Source of the DNA: Neotamlana sedimentorum
GTDB lineage: Bacteria > Bacteroidota > Bacteroidia > Flavobacteriales > Flavobacteriaceae
NCBI RefSeq assembly: GCF_000943565.1
Contig: NZ_JTDW01000001.1
Location: forward strand, 62,001 to 126,000
Direction: 5' to 3'
DNA: 64,000 nt
Part shown: one piece after another, positions 33,678-41,582 of the stretch
How the letters are laid out: each line of letters starts with the position of its first letter
Position numbering within the stretch: position 1 is the stretch's first letter
Notes under the pieces: generated by a model
What the model saw: the letters and a program-made list of their open reading frames with translations, nothing else
What the model was told of the DNA's origin: nothing
Database searches by the model: none
Program-made: the position numbers and the translations under genes

Positions 33678-34129
33678 TTCTTACCGTGTTTTTCTTTGCT
33701 TTCTCCTCTAATAAACTCGCTATATGTAGGTTCTTCTTGATAGTTATCCCACCATAACTTAAGACCTATTAAAGAACCAATCAATGATAAAATCAACGGG
33801 ATTACAAAGTGCTTTTCAATTTTTAACCAAATTGTAGCAATTATCAATAATATGAATAATAGAATTAGTCCAATAATTGAAACTAATTTAGATTTTAATT
33901 CATATTTATTTTCTAATAAGTCAATATTTCTAAATATTGTATCAACACAACCTGCAAAATAAATTGAAATGTAAAAAGTGGTTAAATTAATCGGTATTTC
34001 GTCAGTTTGTATTGGTTCACCTAATAGCAACGAGAGCAATACGGGTAACCATATTCCAGCTGTACCTATAATAACAACAGCAATCCAAAAATATTTAGTC
34101 TTAAGTAATTTAAAATTGAATAAATCCAT
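33668..34129 (-). CDS. four-helix membrane protein inside the dnd operon
   Basis: A 153-residue protein I do not recognise. Four hydrophobic segments: about 11-34 (FWIAVVIIGTAGIWLPVLLS), 44-62 (NLTTFYISIYFAGCVDTIF), 83-105 (VSIIGLILLFILLIIATIWL) and 110-127 (VIPLILSLIGSLIGLKLWW). A charged cytoplasmic-looking tail (EPTYSEFIRGESKEKHGKKWK) ends it. It starts directly after the DndE-ATPase stop and overlaps dndB by ten bases, so it is translated with the operon and is probably a working part of the system. A membrane component is not part of the standard DndABCDE set. Its job could be anchoring, sensing or killing; the sequence does not decide. Confidence 0.75.
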   Translation of the reverse strand: MDLFNFKLLKTKYFWIAVVIIGTAGIWLPVLLSLLLGEPIQTDEIPINLTTFYISIYFAGCVDTIFRNIDLLENKYELKSKLVSIIGLILLFILLIIATIWLKIEKHFVIPLILSLIGSLIGLKLWWDNYQEEPTYSEFIRGESKEKHGKKWK

Positions 34130-35683
34130 TTATTTGGTGTTAAAAATCTCGCCAAATTCAAACTCTTTGATATTAGTTATTGCTTGTCGAGGGTTTATAG
34201 TTTCCATAGAGCGATTAATTTTTGTTCTTTGCTTTTCTCCAGCTCCTAAAAACTTACTAATTGACTTCCAATTATTACCATCTTTTATTGACATCAAAAA
34301 CGCTGATTGACACATGGAAGAAAAATCGAATGTTGGTTGGTTAAATTCTTCAATACCTTGTGAAACTAACATTACTGCTACTCCTTGAGAGCGTATTTCT
34401 CTAAGTAGCTTTTCAAGTATTTCTTGCGATTTCTTTTCTTTAAATACATTATGAGCTTCATCGATTAATAAGACATAACGTAAACCGCTATAATCCTCCT
34501 CGATGGGTGTCTTATCCATATTCATAAATGTATTATATAGATAATAAATTACAAGAAAAGTAGCCGTAAAACGGACTTCTTTACTTAAATCTCCTGAAAG
34601 ACTTAAATAATAGTTAGAATTTATAAAATCCCCATACTTTTTATTGTCAAAAAGGTCTATTTCAGTTAAACCTATTAGAATTTGAGTTAACGATGTTGGC
34701 TTATCTCCAGCAATCTCGTAAACGTTTTCTAAAACCTCTTTTAATGTAGGATAAGATCCGTCATTTCTGTTTTCAAATGCCGACATAGTAGCATCTTTTA
34801 AATGCTGTTTTTGTACATTCCCTAAATTAGCATACTTCGTAATTATATCTACAAATCTTCCAATCCCAACAATTTTGTTCTTTTCATTTATATTATCAAT
34901 AAACGATAAAGGATTTACTGGAAATGACTCCTGTGGTGTATCTATTAAAGTTGCATTAGTAGTTTTGAAAAAACTTTTGAAATCTGAATTAGATTTATCA
35001 CTTTCATTTAAGCCTTTAAAATCCAGATATAAAAAATTAACTTTTCCTTTAGTTTCCTGTACGATACGTTCTAATATTTTTCTTGAAAAATATGATTTAC
35101 CAGTTCCAGAATTTCCTGCTACTGCAATATGACAATTACCGTAAATAGAGGTGTTGTTAGGCGTAAAGAAAATATCTTTTTTCTTATCAGTTTCTCCAAC
35201 TAAAATTTTAATAGGTTTTAAATAGCTTTCTTTTTCATTCAATGAAGAGTTATTATTTTTAATAAACTCAAACGAATTTTCTCCCTCATTCATTGCATCA
35301 ATCCCAATTTCTATATTGTCCAATAAAAATTCAATGCCTGAGAAATTTTGGTTATCCTCAAAAAACTTACTTATTAATTCCAATCCTTGGTCAATATGCA
35401 TTTTTAGATACTTTCTAATGTTCGTATCGTCTTTATGTATTTGATAGCGTTGACAAATTAACGCAATGTAATAATCTCTATAATTACCAAATAAAGTATG
35501 GTCTTTATACTCTTTTCCTCCAAATGCTTGTAAATCCTTTTCTAAATCAAGACTATATCCTTTACTTAAAGAATAAGCTAAGGCTATACGAGAAATATGA
35601 TTTTCTGAACCTAAACCAATTCTTTGAGTTAAAGATTTTACTAAAGGTTCGTTTTCTGGTGATGTACTTATATTAAACTGCAT
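34130..35683 (-). CDS. DndE fused to a HerA/FtsK-like ATPase
   Basis: The first ~110 residues are a DndE domain (PLVKSLTQRIGLGSENHISRIALAYSL, then GGKEYKDHTLFG, YYIALICQRYQI and KYLKMHIDQGLELI). The rest is a HerA/VirB4-type ATPase. Counting from the alternative start at 35710, Walker A GNSGTGKS is at 199-206, Walker B VLLIDEAH at 413-420, and a sensor-like VSQGIEEF follows at 449. DndE alone is about 110-120 residues and binds nicked DNA. Here the motor domain makes one polypeptide of 517-526 residues. I prefer the ATG at 35683 (MQFNIS...), which overlaps dndD by 11 bases; the ATG at 35710 overlaps by 38. The ATPase resembles the class to which DndH belongs, so it may add a DNA-translocating or restriction function. 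Confidence 0.85.
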   Translation of the reverse strand: MQFNISTSPENEPLVKSLTQRIGLGSENHISRIALAYSLSKGYSLDLEKDLQAFGGKEYKDHTLFGNYRDYYIALICQRYQIHKDDTNIRKYLKMHIDQGLELISKFFEDNQNFSGIEFLLDNIEIGIDAMNEGENSFEFIKNNNSSLNEKESYLKPIKILVGETDKKKDIFFTPNNTSIYGNCHIAVAGNSGTGKSYFSRKILERIVQETKGKVNFLYLDFKGLNESDKSNSDFKSFFKTTNATLIDTPQESFPVNPLSFIDNINEKNKIVGIGRFVDIITKYANLGNVQKQHLKDATMSAFENRNDGSYPTLKEVLENVYEIAGDKPTSLTQILIGLTEIDLFDNKKYGDFINSNYYLSLSGDLSKEVRFTATFLVIYYLYNTFMNMDKTPIEEDYSGLRYVLLIDEAHNVFKEKKSQEILEKLLREIRSQGVAVMLVSQGIEEFNQPTFDFSSMCQSAFLMSIKDGNNWKSISKFLGAGEKQRTKINRSMETINPRQAITNIKEFEFGEIFNTK

Positions 35684-37784
35684 CTTGATAATCTTTTTCA
35701 AATACGTCAAACAATTCTTCTTTATTTTCTACTTCCTCAAAAGTAGATTGTTCATTGTCAGTATTTTTTATTAGGAAAGTTTTACTAATACTAGGTAATA
35801 AAACATTGAATTCATCTCTTGTCATTTCTTTTTTCAGTAATGGAAAAATTATAACTTGATTAGAAACTTTTGGATAAAAATGCTTAACAATGCTATTAGA
35901 ATGGTCGATATCAAATTTCTGCATCGGAGAATCAATGAATACAGGAAAATCAATATTTGATTCATCTACAAGACCTTTTAATAAGGCAGTAGCATACATT
36001 TGTTGTTCTCCTTTAGAAAGTGAATCTTTGTTTATTTCTTTACCTCTTGCATCTATTAAATTAATTTCAATATCATCTCCGAGAATTTCAACTTGAACAT
36101 CACTTACAAAACTTCTTTTGTGTAATAAAATATCTAAGCCCTCTTTAATTCTTCTTGATAGACTATGCTTCTTCTCAATTTTAAAATCAGCAATAAATTT
36201 TTTAAGGTATTTAATAGACTTTTCAACCTCATCACTGATATCTTGTTTTCCTTTTGATACTTTAAGTTTATCCGAAATTCTTTTAATCTCCTTTTTGGAT
36301 TGAATTTTAGTATCGTTATTAGTAGCAATTTCCTGTTCTAATACACCAACGTTTCTTAAAATGTCATCGTATTGCTTTTCTAAACTTGATTTTCTTTCCC
36401 TATCGGCTTTTACAAGTGGGTTTTCTGACTTTTCTTCCGCCAGCTTAATTTTTTTATTAATATCATTTAATTCATTCTTAGACCTTAGGTATTCGGAATT
36501 TATACGGTTAAAAGTTTCTTTAAAAGATAGTCGGATGTTATTAATAAATTGATTTAATTTCGCTTTTTCAGTTTCAGACAAATTATGTATTACTTCACTC
36601 TGAACATTAGAATTAATTTCTTTAGTAGAGTCTCCACCAAGATGTTTATAGATTAAATCTTTTAAATTATCAATGTAATATTCTTGAACTTTATAATTAA
36701 TCACAAGGTTATCTGGATGAGGAATTTTAATCAAGTCATTAATAATATTATCAGCGACCTGCTCAACTCTGTCATCATTAAATTTTTGACTAATAATATC
36801 ACGTTCCAAAATTACCTGTTCTAAAACTTCTGTGAGTAAGTTTCCTGTAATAGCAAAAGGTATTATTTCGTAGTGGTTTTTCAGTTCTGTATTTAAAATA
36901 GCTACTTGTTTTTCTAAATCTTCCTTTCTGTCTTTTAACTCGTTAAGTTGTTCAACAGTAATTACGCTACCTTGCTTTATTAGTTTTTCTTGCAACTTGT
37001 TAATTTCATACTTCATACCAGATGCTTCCTCTTCCAAGTTGTTGATTTCATCTTGAACTTCTTTAATTCTATCATCGGCTATTTCTGAATCTGTTTTAAG
37101 TCGTTTTAATTCAGCTTTTTCTTTTGCATTTGCAGTCTCAGACTTTAACTTATCTAGGTATTGTTCTAAATCTTCTTTAAGACTTTGATACTGTTTTATC
37201 CCCAAAACTTCTGAATAAGCACGGCTTAATTTTTGTCTTTGTTCAGCAGTATGAATTTCAGCAAGTGAAACAATTTTTTCTGCATCAAAAAAGAAAAATT
37301 TTGCTATTTCTTTGGGCATAATAAAATCTCGAATAAAATGCTCTGCCCCAACATCTTTGACTAACTCACTTTCGTAACCATCGATTAATATATCTAAATC
37401 TTCTTCTTTATTGCCTTCAGTATAATAAGTTCTAGTAATTTTTAATTCATTACAAGTAACGTCTGGAATAGTAGTTATGTTGGAAAATGTAACGGAAACA
37501 GAAAATTTTGTTTTACCTTCAAATTCAGCCTGTCTATTTAAACTGCTTTTAATATACTGCCTGTAATTTCCATTGTTCTCAATCTCTTTTTTGTATATAT
37601 CATCGACATCACTCATTTGTCGTCCATACAAGGACCAGACTAAAGACATTAAAAAAGTTGTCTTTCCAAAACCATTTTTACCACTAACAATAATTATATT
37701 TTCATTATCTGTTACAGATAAATCTATAAGATTTCTGTCCTTGTAAATTCTGAAATTATTTAACTCAATAGATTTTATTATCAT
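35673..37784 (-). CDS. dndD: DndD, SMC/Rad50-like ATPase of DNA phosphorothioation
   Basis: A 703-residue ABC-type ATPase. Walker A is GKNGFGKT (residues 35-42), preceded by IELNNFRIYKDRNLIDL as in SMC/Rad50. Two long coiled-coil arms fill about 190-580, with the DndD landmark IIPFAITGNLLTEVLEQV in the centre and no CxxC zinc hook. The ABC signature LSKGEQQM begins at 589, and Walker B is PVFIDSPMQKFD at about 614-625. DndD supplies ATP hydrolysis for sulfur insertion, acting with DndC and DndE. It overlaps dndC by one base and the DndE fusion gene by 11-38 bases. Confidence 0.93.
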   Translation of the reverse strand: MIIKSIELNNFRIYKDRNLIDLSVTDNENIIIVSGKNGFGKTTFLMSLVWSLYGRQMSDVDDIYKKEIENNGNYRQYIKSSLNRQAEFEGKTKFSVSVTFSNITTIPDVTCNELKITRTYYTEGNKEEDLDILIDGYESELVKDVGAEHFIRDFIMPKEIAKFFFFDAEKIVSLAEIHTAEQRQKLSRAYSEVLGIKQYQSLKEDLEQYLDKLKSETANAKEKAELKRLKTDSEIADDRIKEVQDEINNLEEEASGMKYEINKLQEKLIKQGSVITVEQLNELKDRKEDLEKQVAILNTELKNHYEIIPFAITGNLLTEVLEQVILERDIISQKFNDDRVEQVADNIINDLIKIPHPDNLVINYKVQEYYIDNLKDLIYKHLGGDSTKEINSNVQSEVIHNLSETEKAKLNQFINNIRLSFKETFNRINSEYLRSKNELNDINKKIKLAEEKSENPLVKADRERKSSLEKQYDDILRNVGVLEQEIATNNDTKIQSKKEIKRISDKLKVSKGKQDISDEVEKSIKYLKKFIADFKIEKKHSLSRRIKEGLDILLHKRSFVSDVQVEILGDDIEINLIDARGKEINKDSLSKGEQQMYATALLKGLVDESNIDFPVFIDSPMQKFDIDHSNSIVKHFYPKVSNQVIIFPLLKKEMTRDEFNVLLPSISKTFLIKNTDNEQSTFEEVENKEELFDVFEKDYQDAV

Positions 37785-39118
37785 TATGCTGAAATAAATT
37801 GTTTGTATCTATTCTCAATATCTTCAATAAGACCCCTTCTTTTCATCATAATAGTTTTTGCTTTTTCAAGCTTTAATAAATCTTGAATTAGGTTAAACTG
37901 TTTTTTGTCATTTTCACAAGCAGACAATAAAATTTCTTCTTCTTTTTTGATAAGTTCGTTATGTTCTTTCATATCAAGATTTTTATTAAACACTTTATTG
38001 TAAATATCAGAGACTTTATAGTCAAAATACAAATCTCTATACCAGGTCACTTGTATAGCAATAAGTTCTTGATTATTTATTAGCTCTATTTCGATACCCA
38101 TATCATTAATTTTCTTTTGGGCATCAAATACTTTTTCCAAAATTTCGGCTCGGTGTTTAAGTTTAACTACACCCATATCATTTAAAGCTGGCAGTCCATT
38201 TCTTCTCAATGGCTCTCTATTTGATAATATGTTTCTTTGGTCTTGAATCCAATCTCTAACATCTCTTAAAGGTATTAACCATTCTTCTCCATTTTCAATT
38301 TGCGCTGAAATAGATTTATCTTTTTTAACAACTGTACAAGTCCAACAGCCGAATCTACTTTGTCCACAAGACTTATGTTCTTTATTAGAAACCATAGTTG
38401 GACACTCATAGTCATCTGCACTTGCATCAGAATAGATGTTGAATAGTTGGTCTTTTTCAGCTCCCCAAGGAGATTCAAAAGTGTTATTTATATACCAAAC
38501 CTCTTCTAAATGTAATTCTTTTATTGGAGAATAAATAAAAACATTTTTCTGTAAAGGATGCTTAGTTAATCGTTTACCTTTTATCTCGTGCTTTTTGATT
38601 GATTTTGCTCTTGTTGCGCTTTCACTTTTTCTAGTACCAACAAGCACAATGGCTTCTTTGTGGTCATTATCTTCACTGTTAACTATTTCATCTATAAATC
38701 TAGATGTAGGCTTAATCTTCAATCTTTCAGTACACCACCTAAAGGCGTTATTAGGTGCTGGATAACCTTTACCTATCAAATTTACCCAAAATGAATCTTC
38801 AAGTCTTGGTATTGTCTTCTTAACTTTTATAGGTAGATTATGTTTTATAGCAGCATTCTCAATTTTCATTAAAACCCCATTAACATAATTAGTTATTATA
38901 GGATTTTCTACTAGTGTATCGTTACAAACTACCCAAACTTCTCTTTTTAGAAATTTCTCGCTAATTTCGTTCTTAATTTTAAGTAAACTCAACCAAACTA
39001 AAGTTAGCATTACAGTTGAATCTTTACCTCCACTAAAGCCAATAATCCATGGTCTGTTGTTGTCCTCAATCGTATATTGGTCTATGATCTCTTCAATTAT
39101 ATAGTTGCTTTTCTTCAT
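37784..39118 (-). CDS. dndC: DndC, PAPS-reductase-like sulfurtransferase of DNA phosphorothioation
   Basis: A 444-residue ATP-pyrophosphatase-fold protein. The P-loop is SGGKDST (residues 29-35). A RWCTERLK block is near 127-134. Four Cys (239, 251, 258, 261, in DYECP and CGQSRFGCWTC) match the iron-sulfur site of DndC. DndC activates the DNA backbone oxygen with ATP and passes sulfur from a cysteine desulfurase to DNA. It is the first gene of the operon on the minus strand. No desulfurase (dndA) is encoded here, so a chromosomal IscS/SufS would have to serve. Confidence 0.94.
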   Translation of the reverse strand: MKKSNYIIEEIIDQYTIEDNNRPWIIGFSGGKDSTVMLTLVWLSLLKIKNEISEKFLKREVWVVCNDTLVENPIITNYVNGVLMKIENAAIKHNLPIKVKKTIPRLEDSFWVNLIGKGYPAPNNAFRWCTERLKIKPTSRFIDEIVNSEDNDHKEAIVLVGTRKSESATRAKSIKKHEIKGKRLTKHPLQKNVFIYSPIKELHLEEVWYINNTFESPWGAEKDQLFNIYSDASADDYECPTMVSNKEHKSCGQSRFGCWTCTVVKKDKSISAQIENGEEWLIPLRDVRDWIQDQRNILSNREPLRRNGLPALNDMGVVKLKHRAEILEKVFDAQKKINDMGIEIELINNQELIAIQVTWYRDLYFDYKVSDIYNKVFNKNLDMKEHNELIKKEEEILLSACENDKKQFNLIQDLLKLEKAKTIMMKRRGLIEDIENRYKQFISA

Positions 39119-39134
39119 GGGAATATTAAAGTGG

Positions 39135-39150
39135 GAAAATACGAATTTTC
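39135..39150. promoter_or_regulatory. inverted repeat upstream of dndC
   Basis: GAAAAT (39135-39140) and ATTTTC (39145-39150) flank ACGA, 17 bases before the dndC start codon. It may be the operator for DndB or an HTH protein. No clear TAnnTTTG element is seen close by. Confidence 0.3.
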
Positions 39151-39247
39151 ATAAATTTTTAATATAAAAAAGGCTTTTTTTACCTAATGCTGTTAGAGAA
39201 TATATTTTTTAAATTAAAAAAAAACAATCAATAACGGTTGCTTTGAA

Positions 39248-39362
39248 ATTCAATATTGAATGTTTATGCTATGAATTAATTATTAACCTCAACGGATGTT
39301 AACGAGCGTTTAACGGTGGTTACTTTCGCTACAGGAAGTCTCTTGCTCGCACACATATGTGT
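39248..39362. other. palindrome-rich region next to the Rep-like gene, possible origin
   Basis: The 329-base gap between dndC and the Rep-like gene has no credible gene. It holds two perfect palindromes, ATTCAATATTGAAT (39248-39261) and ACACATATGTGT (39351-39362), and between them TAACC (39284-39288) facing GGTTA (39318-39322) with GTTAAC inside. Stacked dyads beside a replication-initiator gene are typical of a rolling-circle origin or a control region. No known nick site was recognised. Confidence 0.4.
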
Positions 39363-39447
39363 AGAATTGTAGAAAACCATTGTGTGATATTTTATGGAAA
39401 TAGAAAAAATGTGCAATTTTAAACATATATACAGGTTGAATATGCAC

Positions 39448-40350
39448 TTACTTTTGTAGTTCAATTAGTTTATTAGCAATTAAATTTCTAATCTCTGCTT
39501 TAAGGTGTGTTCTACTTGTGTTTAAATCTTTGTAGTAAGCATTAAAATGGTTTTTAAAGACATTTCTACTTCTATTTAGTAATTTGTGCCAGTGAATAGG
39601 GTTAAGCCTCTCAAGATGTTTATTTAGCCTTCGTTTATTTATTTTTGGTGTTGTAAAACTGTCGATTATTAAAATATCGTCAAACTCTTTTAAAATTACA
39701 TTTTTCAAATTGTTGTATCGTTGAGGTTGCAATAAATCTTCTATTGTGTAAATGTCCAGCCTATTTATATACTTTTTACGATTACTTTTTATTTCAAATC
39801 TCAATGTATTTTTGTTACAGTTTTTGGGGAATTGTATTCCTTTAGCGTACATCTTTACCATTTTATAAACATTAGCTGCTCCTCTTTTGTTGGAGGAATG
39901 GCTAAACTTGCAATAAATATATTTTCTATCTGTTCTGAATTCATTTAAACCATGATAAATAGTATATGCCAGCAAATCTTTAACGCATATAAGTTCATCA
40001 GGTATAATAATATTTAATCCAAATTCAATATTTATTACTTCTAGATACTTGGTTTCTAACTTAAAAAGCGTACTGAATTGTTTTAATATTTCGATACAGT
40101 CTTTAACTGAAAAGTCATTAGCATTATGGATGTTTGAGTTAAAGAAATAATGAGGTTTAAAACGAATGTACAACACATGTTCGGTTAGCTCAAATAGTAT
40201 TCCATTAAATTGCTTTGTGTTTCTGGTTTTAATTGTTTCGTTGTCAAAGAGTAGAAATTCATTTTTTGAATAGAAGTATAACAATGGGTTGTTCCATAAT
40301 CTCACTATTGTTTTACTATCAGTGACTTTTATTTTGATGTAGTCAATCAT
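39448..40350 (-). CDS. probable rolling-circle replication initiator (phage/plasmid II/X-like)
   Basis: A 300-residue protein with the look of the filamentous phage gpII/X and related plasmid initiators: an N-terminal MIDYIKIKV strand, a central KMVKMYAKGIQFPKNC segment and, right after it, NTLRFEIKSNRKKYI, which matches the LRxE block of that family. The C-terminal part is basic. A clear HUH metal motif was not picked out, so the call is tentative. It is adjacent to the palindrome-rich region on one side and to the excisionase-like gene on the other (four bases). It would give the element a replicating circular form. Confidence 0.55.
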   Translation of the reverse strand: MIDYIKIKVTDSKTIVRLWNNPLLYFYSKNEFLLFDNETIKTRNTKQFNGILFELTEHVLYIRFKPHYFFNSNIHNANDFSVKDCIEILKQFSTLFKLETKYLEVINIEFGLNIIIPDELICVKDLLAYTIYHGLNEFRTDRKYIYCKFSHSSNKRGAANVYKMVKMYAKGIQFPKNCNKNTLRFEIKSNRKKYINRLDIYTIEDLLQPQRYNNLKNVILKEFDDILIIDSFTTPKINKRRLNKHLERLNPIHWHKLLNRSRNVFKNHFNAYYKDLNTSRTHLKAEIRNLIANKLIELQK

Positions 40351-40353
40351 AGC

Positions 40354-40632
40354 CTATTTTTTAAGTGTTACAAAAGAATTTTCTATTTCTTGACGTTTGT
40401 AGTAAACGCGAGAGCCCATTTGATGTGCTGTTAGAATGCCTTTTTTTGTGTAATTATGTACGGTTGATAAATCAACTGAGAGTAATTTGCTTACCTCATT
40501 TCGGGTTAGGTATTCTGTAGGTGTTTTTGGTTCGAAGTGTTTTTTGATTTCTTCTAATTCCGCTTTAACACCGTCAATAATTATTTGTTGTAATTGTTCG
40601 GGAGTAATTTGAATAAATTGTATCTGTTGCAT
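40354..40632 (-). CDS. excisionase-like HTH_17 DNA-binding protein
   Basis: A 92-residue protein. Residues 1-40 form a helical lead with many Gln and Glu. Residues 41-88 are a MerR-like winged helix (TEYLTRNEVSKLLSVDLSTVHNYTKKGILTAHQMGSRVYYKRQEIENSF). Such proteins in Bacteroidetes elements act as excisionases or regulators. It lies between the RteC-like gene and the Rep-like gene, all on the minus strand. Confidence 0.8.
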   Translation of the reverse strand: MQQIQFIQITPEQLQQIIIDGVKAELEEIKKHFEPKTPTEYLTRNEVSKLLSVDLSTVHNYTKKGILTAHQMGSRVYYKRQEIENSFVTLKK

Positions 40633-40699
40633 AATTTTAATGTTTGCAACAAATGGAGCTTAGGTTTTTTTTAGGGAGTCCCTAAAAGATAACAGTCTC

Positions 40700-41581
40700 T
40701 TAATTCGTATTAATTTTAAAACCCAATTTAATAAGGTTTTCTCTTGCGATATCAAGCTTTTTGTGGTTGTTTAAAGGATTATTTTTTTGGTTTGCATTAT
40801 TATTAATTATTGGGTTTAAATAGCTTTGCAATGTTTGTTGACTTTCACCAGTAATTAGGCTTAGTGCTTTAGCAAGTGAGTTTGTCGATAAGTTGAATGG
40901 CTCTTTTTTTGCCAGAAAATCAATTATTCCTAATTCATTTAAATAAATTACTTTGTCAGTTATTTTCTGAGAACTTTCAGAATTGTCCTGGTTTAAATAG
41001 GGAGATTGTTCATCGCTAGTGATTGTTTTAAAAAACGTTTTAAGACTTAATGCTTTTTCGGCATCACCAATTGGGTCATTAACAAAGTGGTAAAAAGGTT
41101 CCATTATGTCCATAGAGAAGTCAAAGGGTATGTTTTGCTTTTTTGAAATTAAATTTTCACATCTTGGGATTAAAACTCTAAAAAGCTCTTCAATATATGT
41201 CCAAGTATCCATACTTTCGCAATACTCATTAGGTACAACACTTTTTTTGCCTTTTTGATTACGTTCAATCTTTGAGTTAATAATTGTTAGAATATAAAAG
41301 ACTAAATAAAATTTAAAGGTGTTTAATAAGATTTCATCATCTTTAATTTCTTTAAGTTTATTTTTTAATTCGGCATCAACTTCATAAGGTATGTCTTCGT
41401 AGTTGTAATAGAACAATGCTACAAGTTTGTAGACTTCTAAATAAAATGATTGTAAATTATTGATTTGTACATTAAACTTTCTAGTAAGCATTTCATGGTA
41501 AAATTTGTAAATGCCTTTATTGAATTCATATTGGACTAAGTCGTTAAGAGTTAGTTTTTTGAGTGGAATATTTTTAGTCAT
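40700..41581 (-). CDS. hypothetical protein with RteC-like C-terminal region
   Basis: A 293-residue protein with no known activity. The C-terminal 90 residues (ITDKVIYLNELGIIDFLAKK, NSLAKALSLITGESQQTLQSYLNPI, NNPLNNHKKLDIARENLIKLGF) follow a pattern that I know from many Bacteroidetes element proteins and RteC-type tails. The N-terminal part is helical and charged. It begins one base after the integrase stop, so the two are coupled. It may control element excision. Confidence 0.6.
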   Translation of the reverse strand: MTKNIPLKKLTLNDLVQYEFNKGIYKFYHEMLTRKFNVQINNLQSFYLEVYKLVALFYYNYEDIPYEVDAELKNKLKEIKDDEILLNTFKFYLVFYILTIINSKIERNQKGKKSVVPNEYCESMDTWTYIEELFRVLIPRCENLISKKQNIPFDFSMDIMEPFYHFVNDPIGDAEKALSLKTFFKTITSDEQSPYLNQDNSESSQKITDKVIYLNELGIIDFLAKKEPFNLSTNSLAKALSLITGESQQTLQSYLNPIINNNANQKNNPLNNHKKLDIARENLIKLGFKINTN

Positions 41582-41582
41582 T

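Noticed and set aside
37784-39118. Ordinary PAPS/sulfate-assimilation reductase (CysH)
   Set aside because: The four-Cys cluster, the length of 444 residues and the linked DndD and DndE domains fit DndC instead.
39276-39464. 62-residue minus-strand reading frame in the gap between dndC and the Rep-like gene
   Set aside because: Its composition is ragged, it overlaps the start of nothing recognisable and runs into the Rep-like gene's end; the region is better explained by palindromes of a control or origin sequence.
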